Below, piece after piece: positions 8,888-16,679 of a stretch of 64,000 bases of DNA. Position 1 is the first letter of the stretch. Each line of letters begins with the position of its first letter. Both the position numbers and the translations under genes were made by a program. Below the pieces are notes generated by a model, which was not told the origin of the DNA, made no database searches, and saw only the letters and a program-made list of their open reading frames with translations. Origin of the DNA: Sandarakinorhabdus sp. AAP62 (GTDB taxonomy: Bacteria > Pseudomonadota > Alphaproteobacteria > Sphingomonadales > Sphingomonadaceae); the NCBI RefSeq assembly GCF_000331225.1, contig NZ_ANFY01000005.1, positions 62,001-126,000 of the forward strand. Reading direction: 5' to 3'.

Positions 8888-10609
8888 CTAGCTCAAACCC
8901 TCGATCCGGCCTTCGGCATCGAGGTGGATGCCCAGCGCCGACGGCACTTTCGGCAGCCCCGGCATGGTGGCGATCTCGCCGGCCAGTGCGACGATGAAGC
9001 CGGCGCCGGCGGCGAGGCGCAGTTCGCGGATGGGCAGATCATGGCCGAACACGGCACCGCGCACTTTCTCATCGGCGGTGAAGCTGTAGGGCGTCTTGGC
9101 AAGGCACACGGGCAGATTGGCGAGGCCCTCGTGGCGCAGCGCGGCAAGTTGCTTCTGCGCGGCGGGTGAGAGGGTGACCTGGGCAGCGCGGTGGATGCGG
9201 GTGGCCACTGTGGTGAGCGCGTCAAACACGTCGGTGCCGGTGGCATAGAGCGGCGTGAAGGCGGCGGCCGGATCGGCATTGGCATCGGCCAGGGCGGCGA
9301 CGCTGCGGGCGAGGTCCTCCGCACCGGCCGGGCCGTCGGCCCAGTGGCTGCACAGATGGGCAGCAACGCCCAGCGTGTCGCGGCAGTGCGCCAACACGGC
9401 GGCCTGTTCTTCCGGCCGGTCGTTGGCGAAGGCGTTGATGGCGACGGCGACGGGCAGGCCGAGGCTCTGCAGATTTTCAACGTGGCGGGCCAGCACCGCC
9501 AGTCCGCCGTGCAGCGCATGGGCATCGGCTAGGCCCAGATCGGCGAGGCCCAGGCCGCCGTGATATTTGAGCGCGCGCACGGTGGCGACCACCACGGCAA
9601 CGGCCGGCGCGAGGCCGGCGGAGCGGCACTTGATATGGGCGAATTTCTCCGCCCCCAGATCGGCCCCGAACCCGGCTTCGGTGACGGCTAATTCACCCAG
9701 CGCCAGCGCGGTGCGGGTGGCGATGACCGAATTGCAGCCATGGGCGATGTTGGCAAACGGCCCGCCGTGGATGAGGGCAGGGGAGCCGTGGATGGACTGC
9801 ACCAGATTGGGCTGCATCGCCTCCACCAGCAGCGCTGCCATGGCGCCGGCCGCGCCTATGTCGCCGGCAGTGACGGGATTGCCCGTCATGTCCTTGCCAA
9901 TGCGGATGCGCGCCAGCCGGGCCTGCAGGTCGGTCACGTCATCGGCCAGGCACAGGATCGCCATCACTTCGGATGCCACCGTGATGTCGAACCCGGTTTC
10001 GCGCAGCGGGTGGTTGCCGCTGCCCATGCCCGAAACGATCTGCCTGAGGGCGCGGTCGTTCATGTCCAGCACGCGCTTCCAGGTGACCGTCCGCGGGTTG
10101 ATGGCGGCGCCCGATGGCATTGGCGCCCCGAAATGCACCGCATTGTCGATCATCGCGGCGAGCAGATTGTGGGCCGAGGTGATGGCGTGGAAGTCGCCGG
10201 TGAAATGGAGGTTGATCTTCTCCATCGGCAGCACCTGCGCCTGGCCGCCGCCGGTTGCACCGCCCTTGCGGCCGAACACCGGGCCCAGGCTGGGCTCGCG
10301 CAGTGCGATCACCGCGCGCCGGCCGATGCGGTTGAGGGCATCGGCGAGGCCCACGGTTGTGGTGGTTTTGCCTTCCCCCGCCGGCGTTGGATTGACAGCG
10401 GTCACCAGAATCAGCTTGCCGCCAGCCGCGGGAACACCGCCGCCAGCGGCCGGATCACGGCCGGCCACCGCCGGCAGCGCTTTGCCAGCAATCTTGGCGA
10501 TAAAATGCCCATGCGGCTCGATGTCGGTTTCAGCGAGGCCAAGGCCAGCTGCAATCTCCCGGATGGGGCGCAATGTCGCTGCGCGCGCGATTTCAATGTC
10601 CGTCGCCAT
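8888..10609 (-). CDS. fhs: Formate--tetrahydrofolate ligase
   Basis: This cytosolic enzyme makes 10-formyltetrahydrofolate from formate, ATP and tetrahydrofolate for one-carbon metabolism. The protein is 573 residues, near the usual 555-560. The signature PTPAGEGKTTTTVGL near residue 77 is the ATP-binding P-loop, and EPSLGPVFGRKGGATGGG near 102 and the INLHFTGDFHAI block near 132 are family hallmarks. The ATG at 10609 gives MATDIEIARAATLRPI, the normal N-terminus. It is a single gene, divergent from the bd oxidase operon (82 bases between the starts) and convergent with the TPR gene. No purine or glycine genes adjoin it. Confidence 0.97.
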   Translation of the reverse strand: MATDIEIARAATLRPIREIAAGLGLAETDIEPHGHFIAKIAGKALPAVAGRDPAAGGGVPAAGGKLILVTAVNPTPAGEGKTTTTVGLADALNRIGRRAVIALREPSLGPVFGRKGGATGGGQAQVLPMEKINLHFTGDFHAITSAHNLLAAMIDNAVHFGAPMPSGAAINPRTVTWKRVLDMNDRALRQIVSGMGSGNHPLRETGFDITVASEVMAILCLADDVTDLQARLARIRIGKDMTGNPVTAGDIGAAGAMAALLVEAMQPNLVQSIHGSPALIHGGPFANIAHGCNSVIATRTALALGELAVTEAGFGADLGAEKFAHIKCRSAGLAPAVAVVVATVRALKYHGGLGLADLGLADAHALHGGLAVLARHVENLQSLGLPVAVAINAFANDRPEEQAAVLAHCRDTLGVAAHLCSHWADGPAGAEDLARSVAALADANADPAAAFTPLYATGTDVFDALTTVATRIHRAAQVTLSPAAQKQLAALRHEGLANLPVCLAKTPYSFTADEKVRGAVFGHDLPIRELRLAAGAGFIVALAGEIATMPGLPKVPSALGIHLDAEGRIEGLS

Positions 10610-10691
10610 GATTCCCCGTCATAAGCCCCGCGTTGATTCCTGCTGCGCCTACAGGCTTTGCACAGCGCCGGGAAGGAGCCTGTTGGTCATC

Positions 10692-12113
10692 ATGTTCGAC
10701 GATATGTCCGCCCTCGCACTGGCCCGATTCCAGTTCGCCTTCACCGTGTCGTTCCATTTCATCTTCCCGGCCTTTTCCATCGGATTGGCCAGCTATCTCG
10801 CTGTTCTGGAAGGGCTTTGGCTGAAGACGGGCCGCGATGTCTATCTGCAGCTGTTCCATTACTGGCTGAAGATCTTCGCCATCGCCTTTGGCATGGGCGT
10901 GGTTTCCGGCATCGTGATGGCCTATCAGTTCGGCAGCAACTGGTCGGCCTTTTCGGACAAGGCCGGGCCGGTGATCGGGCCGCTGATGGCCTATGAAGTG
11001 CTGTCGGCCTTCTTCCTCGAATCCGGCTTCCTGGGCGTCATGCTGTTCGGGCTCGACCGGGTGGGCAAGAAACTCCATTTCATGGCCACCTGCCTGGTGG
11101 CCATCGGCACCACCATCTCGGCCTTCTGGATCATCGTGGTCAACAGCTGGATGCAGACGCCGCAAGGCTATGCCATTGCTTCCAATGGGCAATTTTATGC
11201 GACTGATTGGCTGCAGGTGGTGTTCAACCCGTCGATGCCCTACCGCCTCGCCCACACGCTGCTGGGCGCCTATCTCACCACCGCGCTGGTTGTCGGCGCG
11301 GTCGGGGCCTGGCATCTGCTGAAGGATCGCAAGCTCGGCCGTGCCGCCCAGCCGGCGACGAAGATCATGTTTGCCATGGCGATGGGCATGGTGGCTGTCA
11401 CCGCGCCGCTGCAGGTGCTGGCCGGCCACGAGCATGGCGTGAACACGCTGCAGCATCAGCCGGCCAAGATCGCGGCGATGGAAGGCCATTATGAAAGCCA
11501 TGATCGTGCTGCACCATTGATATTGTTCGGTATTCCCGATGATGCCGCGCAAGTGATGCACTACAAGCTGGAGGTGCCGGCGCTGGGCAGCCTGGTGCTG
11601 CAACATGATATAGAAGCGGCCACGACGGGCCTCGACAAGGTCGCCCCCGAAAATCGCGCCAAGGTCGCCTTTCCCTTCTACGCCTTCCGCGTGATGGTGG
11701 GGCTGGGCGTGCTCATGCTGCTGCTCGGCGGCTGGGCGGCGCTCAATGCCTGGCGGGGGCGGCTGTTCGACGGCGTCTGGCAGCAGCGGCTGGCGCTTGC
11801 CATGGGCCCGGCCGGCTTTGTCGCGGTGCTGGCCGGCTGGATCACCACCGAAACCGGCCGCCAACCCTTTACGATCTTTGGGCTTTTGCGTACGGCGGAA
11901 AGCGCTTCGCCGCTGGCCGCGCCGGCCGTCGCCGCCTCGCTGATCGCCTTCATCATTGTCTATTTCTTCGTGTTCGGCGTCGGCACCTGGTTCATCATCA
12001 AGCTGATGGGCAATGAACCAAACCCCGAGGACAAGGGCCCCGGCAAGGAGCAGACGGTGGACGTGGGCAGCCTGCCGCCCGATGCGCTGTTCGGCTTCCA
12101 GCTGGCGGAGTAG
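10692..12113 (+). CDS. cydA: Cytochrome bd-type (cyanide-insensitive) ubiquinol oxidase subunit I
   Basis: The 473-residue inner-membrane subunit carries the quinol site and the haems of a bd-type terminal oxidase that reduces oxygen to water without pumping protons. The first helix contains VSFHFIFPAFSIG with the axial His at residue 22, and the later blocks GMGVVSGIVMAYQFG, NSWMQTPQGYAI and AGHEHGVNTLQHQPA are diagnostic. The Q-loop is short, as in CIO-type enzymes. The usual Gly-Arg-Gln-Pro-Trp is here TTETGRQPF, with Phe for Trp. The ATG at 10692 is chosen; an ATG at 10704 is a possible alternative. It is followed five bases later by cydB. Confidence 0.95.
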   Translation: MFDDMSALALARFQFAFTVSFHFIFPAFSIGLASYLAVLEGLWLKTGRDVYLQLFHYWLKIFAIAFGMGVVSGIVMAYQFGSNWSAFSDKAGPVIGPLMAYEVLSAFFLESGFLGVMLFGLDRVGKKLHFMATCLVAIGTTISAFWIIVVNSWMQTPQGYAIASNGQFYATDWLQVVFNPSMPYRLAHTLLGAYLTTALVVGAVGAWHLLKDRKLGRAAQPATKIMFAMAMGMVAVTAPLQVLAGHEHGVNTLQHQPAKIAAMEGHYESHDRAAPLILFGIPDDAAQVMHYKLEVPALGSLVLQHDIEAATTGLDKVAPENRAKVAFPFYAFRVMVGLGVLMLLLGGWAALNAWRGRLFDGVWQQRLALAMGPAGFVAVLAGWITTETGRQPFTIFGLLRTAESASPLAAPAVAASLIAFIIVYFFVFGVGTWFIIKLMGNEPNPEDKGPGKEQTVDVGSLPPDALFGFQLAE

Positions 12114-12118
12114 GGCTG

Positions 12119-13123
12119 ATGGCACCCGATCCCGTTCTCACCCTCGTCTGGGCCGGCATCATCGGCCTGGCCATCTTCATCTATGTGATCACCGACGGCT
12201 TTGACCTCGGCATCGGCATCCTCTTCCCGGTAATGGCGCCGGGTGCCGAGCGCGAGACCGCGATCGCCACCATCAAGCCGGTGTGGGACGCCAATCAGAC
12301 CTGGCTGGTGCTGGGCGGCGGCGGCGTGTTTGCCGCCTTTCCGCTGGCCTATGCGATCTTGATGCCGGCGGTCTATGCGCCGCTGATCGCCATGCTGCTG
12401 GGCCTGATCTTCCGCGGCGTCGCCTTCAAATATCGGGCGCGCACCAGCCGTATCTGGCTGTGGGACTTCGCCTTTTTCGCCGGCTCCACGCTGGCGGCGT
12501 TTGCCCAGGGCGTGATTCTGGGCGCCGTTCTGCAAGGCGTGAAGGTTTCAGGGCGCAGCTATGCCGGCGGCTGGTGGGATTGGCTGTCGCCTTTCTCGCT
12601 GCTCACCGGTGCCTCGGTGGTGGCGGCCTATGCGCTGCTCGGCGCCTGCTGGCTGATCTGGCGCACGGAAGGCGCGGTGCAGGATCACGCCTATCGCATG
12701 GCATGGCGCGGCGGCGCGGCCAGCATTGCGGCGATTGCGGCGGTCAGCCTCGCCACGCCCTTCCTCAGCCATGATTATTTCAGTCGTTGGTTCGAAGCGC
12801 CGGGCCTCTATTTCTCGGCACCGGTGCCGATCCTGCTGGCCATCACCGGCCTGATGTTCATCCGCGCCCTCAGGCGCCGAGCCGAAGTCGCGCCCTTCCT
12901 GCTTGCCGAACTGCTGTTCCTGCTCACCTTTGTGGGGCTGGGCATATCCATCTTCCCGTGGGCGGTGCCGGGGCAGGTGACGATCTGGCAGGCCGCTACC
13001 GCCGCCAATGCGCAACGCTTCATGCTGGTTGGCGTTGGCCTGCTGCTGCCGGTGATCCTGGGCTACACCGCCTATGGCTATTGGCTGTTCCGCGGCAAGG
13101 TTGGGGCCGAAGGTTATGCCTGA
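12119..13123 (+). CDS. cydB: Cytochrome bd-type ubiquinol oxidase subunit II
   Basis: This 334-residue, eight- or nine-helix membrane subunit pairs with CydA. The N-terminus VLTLVWAGIIGLAIFIYVIT followed by DGFDLGIGILFP is the conserved CydB opening, and VWDANQTWLVLGGGGVFAAF is the second signature. Its start lies five bases after the cydA stop and its end overlaps the start of the small DUF2474-like gene by eight bases, so the three are one operon. Expression under low oxygen is typical of such operons. I did not find a recognisable FNR or RegA site in the 82-base gap to fhs. Confidence 0.96.
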   Translation: MAPDPVLTLVWAGIIGLAIFIYVITDGFDLGIGILFPVMAPGAERETAIATIKPVWDANQTWLVLGGGGVFAAFPLAYAILMPAVYAPLIAMLLGLIFRGVAFKYRARTSRIWLWDFAFFAGSTLAAFAQGVILGAVLQGVKVSGRSYAGGWWDWLSPFSLLTGASVVAAYALLGACWLIWRTEGAVQDHAYRMAWRGGAASIAAIAAVSLATPFLSHDYFSRWFEAPGLYFSAPVPILLAITGLMFIRALRRRAEVAPFLLAELLFLLTFVGLGISIFPWAVPGQVTIWQAATAANAQRFMLVGVGLLLPVILGYTAYGYWLFRGKVGAEGYA

Positions 13124-13229
13124 GCAGCCGTTGTCGCGTCGGCTGGCGTGGTTCGTCGGCCTGTGGGCGGGCGGCGTTGCGGTGGTTGGCGCCGTGGGCC
13201 TCATCATTCGCGGCTGGCTCCTGGGCTGA
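13116..13229 (+). CDS. Small DUF2474-like membrane protein of the bd oxidase operon (37 aa)
   Basis: This short reading frame starts at the ATG inside the last codons of cydB. It encodes 37 residues: a charged N-terminus (MPEQPLSRRLAWFVG), a single hydrophobic helix and the end IIRGWLLG. The size, the SRRLAWFVGLWAGG block and the position immediately after CIO-type cydAB match the DUF2474 family, a presumed small third subunit analogous to CydX. The eight-base overlap with cydB suggests translational coupling. CydX in E. coli stabilises the haem site; the same role here is inferred. Confidence 0.8.
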   Translation: MPEQPLSRRLAWFVGLWAGGVAVVGAVGLIIRGWLLG

Positions 13230-13299
13230 GCAGCTTCGCCTGTCTGGCCCGGCCAGATTGGAAAATATCAAATATGTTCCTAAATCGTTACATTTTGCC

Positions 13300-13327
13300 T
13301 TGCGATATGCTTAACGGTGCGTAAACT
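13300..13327 (+). promoter_or_regulatory. Probable sigma-70 promoter for the small membrane protein gene
   Basis: TTGCGA at 13300-13305 and TAAACT at 13322-13327 are separated by 16 bases, a good match to the -35/-10 consensus. The surrounding 13255-13330 segment is AT-rich against the local background. The predicted start near 13334 leaves a leader of about 120 bases before the gene at 13456. Nothing else is visible in the gap 13230-13455. Confidence 0.5.
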
Positions 13328-13455
13328 GTGATTGATGTCACTGGAGCGACTCGCCCAGGCCGAATTGGACGGCCGCGGTCAAGGTTCTTGGGGGAGCCTT
13401 GAATCCAGACGGTACGGTCCGGTGGCAGTGGGTCAAGTTGCGTAGGGAGGCACGC

Positions 13456-13776
13456 ATGATTGTGGGTACAACGGCGGCGACTGTTATCGTCGGCATCTTC
13501 ATTTTTCTGTGCGTGTTCAACTTCCTGCCGGCCTGCGTGGCCTATGTGAACCGCCACCCTGATCGTCATCTGCTCGCCGCCCTCAACGTCGTCTCGCTGT
13601 TTTCCTTCGCGCTGTGGATCGCGTTGATGGCTTGGGCCGTATCGGGCACCAGCAGCCACCCGATGATCCAGCGCTTTGTCGGCTCGCCGCAGCGCCGCCG
13701 CCGCCTCGTCGCTTCGGTCTCGGCGCTGGTGCTGGCTGGCTTTGCCACCACGGCGATGTCACTCAACCTCGCCTGA
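13456..13776 (+). CDS. Small two- or three-helix membrane protein resembling superinfection-immunity family
   Basis: The 106-residue product starts at ATG 13456, chosen because AGGGAGG sits at the right distance upstream; the frame is open further upstream without a good start. It has an N-terminal helix (TTAATVIVGIFIFLCVF), then FLPACVAYVNRHPDRHLLAALNV, a second hydrophobic segment ALWIALMAWAV, and a third near the C-terminus. The 'Leu-Pro-(x)3-Ala-(x)3-(K/R)-H-P-(N/D)' block followed by a Trp-containing helix resembles the superinfection immunity (Imm) family first described in phage T4. In chromosomes such proteins usually have unknown roles. No phage genes are near. The family assignment is moderate. 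Confidence 0.65.
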   Translation: MIVGTTAATVIVGIFIFLCVFNFLPACVAYVNRHPDRHLLAALNVVSLFSFALWIALMAWAVSGTSSHPMIQRFVGSPQRRRRLVASVSALVLAGFATTAMSLNLA

Positions 13777-13844
13777 CCACTGCGGGCGGCGCAAATGCCG
13801 CCAGGTCCCGCTTTCCTTCTATCGGTGCAGACGCCATTGCTGCC

Positions 13845-13872
13845 TTGCACTCCGGATTGTGCCTGCTATAGG
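13845..13872 (+). promoter_or_regulatory. Probable promoter of the tRNA-Leu gene
   Basis: TTGCAC at 13845-13850 and TATAGG at 13867-13872 are 16 bases apart. The expected start near 13879 lies 14 bases before the mature tRNA 5' end, a typical spacing for stable RNA genes. Confidence 0.6.
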
Positions 13873-13892
13873 CGGGCGCTCGTTTCCCGAGT

Positions 13893-13977
<85 letters not shown>

Positions 13978-14042
13978 TCCTGCCGCTGCTCGTTCGGGCC
14001 AAACTCGCCAGAATTTCAACTTTCAACACGACGGATTCTTCG

Positions 14043-15617
14043 ATGCAGATTGCCGAAATCACCAACCAGGGCCTGCGCCGCGCTTATTCGCTGGTGATCC
14101 CCGCCGATGCCATCGCCGCGCGCCTTGATGCCCGCCTGGCCGAAGTGTCGAAGACGATCAAGATGCCGGGTTTCCGTCCGGGCAAGGTGCCGGCCAATCT
14201 CGTCAAGAAAATGCATGGCGCAGCCTTGCGCGGGGAAGCACTGCAGGCGGCCCTGAACGACGGCGTCAACAAGGTGATCGCCGATCATGGCCTGCGCCCC
14301 GCCACCCAGCCGCAGGTGGATGTGGATGGCGAACTGCCGGAAGAGGGCGATGCCCGCTTCACCGTCTCCATGGAAATCCTGCCGACCATCGCCGAGCTGA
14401 AGGCCGACGATCTGGCGCTGGAAAAGCTGGTGGTGCCGGCTGACGATGCCGCCATGGATGGGGCCCTGGCCCGCCTCGCCGAATCGGCGCAGCGCAGCGA
14501 ACCGGCTCCCGCCAAGCACAAGGCCAAGACCGGTGACACGGTGATCATCGATTTCGAAGGCAAGGTGGATGGCGTGCCGTTCGATGGCGGCAAGGGCGAA
14601 GGCATGCGGGTCAAGATCGGCTCCGGCCAGCTCATCCCCGGTTTCGAAGACCAGCTGATCGGCGCCAAGGCCAATGAACAGCGCACGCTGAACGTTACTT
14701 TCCCGGCTGATTATGGCGCTGCCAATCTGGCCGGCAAGCCCGCCACCTTCGACGTGACAGTGACCGGCGTCGAAGTGCCGGCCGAAACCAAGCTGGACGA
14801 TGATTTCGCCAAGGGCTTTGGCCTCGACAGCCTCGATGCCCTGAAGGAAATTCTGAAGGATCAGCTCGATGCCGAGCTGGGCAACCTGTCGCGCACCTAC
14901 CTGAAGCGCAAGCTGCTCGACACGCTGGCTGCCCGTCACGATTTCGACGTGCCGGAATCGATGGTCGATGCCGAGTTCGAACAGATCTGGCAGACGCTGG
15001 AAGGCGAAGCCGCCCGCGAAGCCGATCCGGAAGCCGCCAAGGCCGAAATCGAAGCCGAGCGTGAGGATTACCGCCGCATCGCCGTGCGCCGCGTGCGCCT
15101 GGGCCTGCTGCTCTCCGAAATCGGCCAGCGCAATGGCGTGAATGTTTCTCAGGCCGAAATGAACCGCCTGATCGGCCAGGAAGCCGCGCGCTATGCCCCG
15201 GCCGAACAGCAGAAGGTGGTGAAATTCTTCCAGGAAAATGCCATGGCTGCCATGCAGCTGCGCGCGCCGCTGTATGAAGACAAGGTGGTGGACTTCCTGA
15301 TTGGCCAGGCAACGATCACCGAACGCACCGTGACCCGCGCCGAACTGGAAGCCGCGATCGAGAGCGAGGACGAGACCCCGGGCGGCCATGTCCACGGTCC
15401 CGGCTGCGGCCATGATCACGATCATGACCATGCGCCGGCCAAGCCGAAGAAGGCGGCCAAGGCCGAACCGGCTGAGGCCGCTGAACCGGTCGCCGAAGCC
15501 GAACCAGTGAAGAAGGCGCCTGCCAAGAAGGCCGCAGCCAAGAAGGCCGAAGCTGCACCGGCCGCTGAAGCTGCACCTGCCAAGCCGAAGAAGGCCGCCA
15601 AAAAAGCCGCCGAGTAA
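14043..15617 (+). CDS. tig: Trigger factor, ribosome-associated chaperone/PPIase with long C-terminal tail
   Basis: Trigger factor binds nascent chains at the ribosome exit. The 524-residue product has the ribosome-binding N-domain with the signature FRPGKVP near residue 43, an FKBP-type PPIase domain at about 160-245 (GDTVIIDFEGKVDGVPFDGG), and the helical C-domain with NRLIGQEAARYAPAE. It is about 90 residues longer than usual. The extra tail has a His/Cys-rich patch (HVHGPGCGHDHDHDH) near 443-457, then Ala-Lys-Pro-rich repeats like histone H1 tails. The start at 14043 gives MQIAEITNQGLRRAYSLVIP. Its stop overlaps the next gene's ATG by one base. Normally clpP follows; here two acyltransferase genes intervene. 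Confidence 0.97.
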   Translation: MQIAEITNQGLRRAYSLVIPADAIAARLDARLAEVSKTIKMPGFRPGKVPANLVKKMHGAALRGEALQAALNDGVNKVIADHGLRPATQPQVDVDGELPEEGDARFTVSMEILPTIAELKADDLALEKLVVPADDAAMDGALARLAESAQRSEPAPAKHKAKTGDTVIIDFEGKVDGVPFDGGKGEGMRVKIGSGQLIPGFEDQLIGAKANEQRTLNVTFPADYGAANLAGKPATFDVTVTGVEVPAETKLDDDFAKGFGLDSLDALKEILKDQLDAELGNLSRTYLKRKLLDTLAARHDFDVPESMVDAEFEQIWQTLEGEAAREADPEAAKAEIEAEREDYRRIAVRRVRLGLLLSEIGQRNGVNVSQAEMNRLIGQEAARYAPAEQQKVVKFFQENAMAAMQLRAPLYEDKVVDFLIGQATITERTVTRAELEAAIESEDETPGGHVHGPGCGHDHDHDHAPAKPKKAAKAEPAEAAEPVAEAEPVKKAPAKKAAAKKAEAAPAAEAAPAKPKKAAKKAAE

Positions 15618-16579
15618 TGCCGCAGCTGCGGCTGCTCGGACCTGGCATGCTGCGATTCATCCTCGCAGCGATGGTGGTGGTGTCACACCTCACCAGCCTC
15701 AATATTGGCCGGCCAGCCGTGCTGCTGTTCTTCATGCTCAGCGGCTATTGGGTGTCGCGGCTGTTTGCCGGTTGGCAGGCCAGCGTGCCGGCCTTCTACG
15801 CCAGCCGAACCCTGCGGGTCTGGCCCCTCTATGCCGTCACCACCTTGGTGGCCTGGCTGCTGCACGCCCACGCCGAAGCGGTGCGGCCGGAAAGCCTGTG
15901 GTCGGCGCTTACCCTGCTCGGGCTGGCGGCGCGTTCCGGTGACGTGATTGGCGTGTCCTGGTCGCTGGATATCGAACTGCAATTCTATCTGGCCGTTCCG
16001 CTGATTGCCCTGGCGGCGCAGCGGCTGGCGCCGCGCTGGCTGCTGGCCATCGCCGTGGCGGCCTTCGGGCTGGGCATCGCGCTATTTGCCGCGCGCGTGC
16101 CGACCTTGCTCTTTTATCTGCCGGCCTTCCTTGCCGGCTTTGCCTTCCATCGCCTGCACTGGCAGCCTGGTGCCGGCCTGGTTGGCGCCAGTCTGGCCGC
16201 CGCTGCCGCCTTCACGCTGGCTGCGGCCACGCTGCCGGGGCTGGGCGGGCTCCTGTTCAAGGCCGAGTTCACCGACAGCGTGGCCGAAAATCTTGGCCAC
16301 ATGGCCTGGATCCTGCTGCTGGCGCCCTTGGTGGCATGGAACATCAACCAGCCATCTGACCGGGTTGATCGCTGGCTCGGCGATCTCTCCTACCCGCTCT
16401 ATCTGGTGCATCTGCCAGTGGTTCGGCTGCTTTCCGAAGTCGTGCCGGTGACCGATACCGGCGGGAAGCTGGTGGCCGTCGCGGCGATCATGGTGGTAAG
16501 CATCGCGCTGTTCATCGGAGTCGATCGCCCGCTGGAAGCCCGCCGCCAGCGCCTGTGGCGTCGCGCCAGGCCGGCTTAA
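15617..16579 (+). CDS. Acyltransferase family 3 (OafA-like) membrane protein, copy 1
   Basis: This 320-residue multi-spanning protein begins inside the tig stop (TAATG), so it is translationally coupled. The N-terminus carries RFILAAMVVVSHLTSLNIG, with the conserved catalytic His in helix 1, then LLFFMLSGYWVSRLF and a Trp-Ser-Leu-Asp-Ile-Glu-Leu-Gln-Phe-Tyr block (near residue 114), which is the core of acyltransferase-3 proteins. These transfer acetyl or other acyl groups to sugars of exopolysaccharide, O-antigen or peptidoglycan. The C-terminal segment ends in VDRPLEARRQRLWRR. It is paralogous to the next gene. The substrate is unknown. Confidence 0.85.
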   Translation: MPQLRLLGPGMLRFILAAMVVVSHLTSLNIGRPAVLLFFMLSGYWVSRLFAGWQASVPAFYASRTLRVWPLYAVTTLVAWLLHAHAEAVRPESLWSALTLLGLAARSGDVIGVSWSLDIELQFYLAVPLIALAAQRLAPRWLLAIAVAAFGLGIALFAARVPTLLFYLPAFLAGFAFHRLHWQPGAGLVGASLAAAAAFTLAAATLPGLGGLLFKAEFTDSVAENLGHMAWILLLAPLVAWNINQPSDRVDRWLGDLSYPLYLVHLPVVRLLSEVVPVTDTGGKLVAVAAIMVVSIALFIGVDRPLEARRQRLWRRARPA

Positions 16580-16679
16580 GATTCGCCCCTTCCGGTCGTG
16601 ATTCCCGGGTGATGCGCGGCTGCGCGCACCGGGGGGGACTGGTCCACGGTGTCGCGCGCCGCCCGAAAGGACGCGCCCG

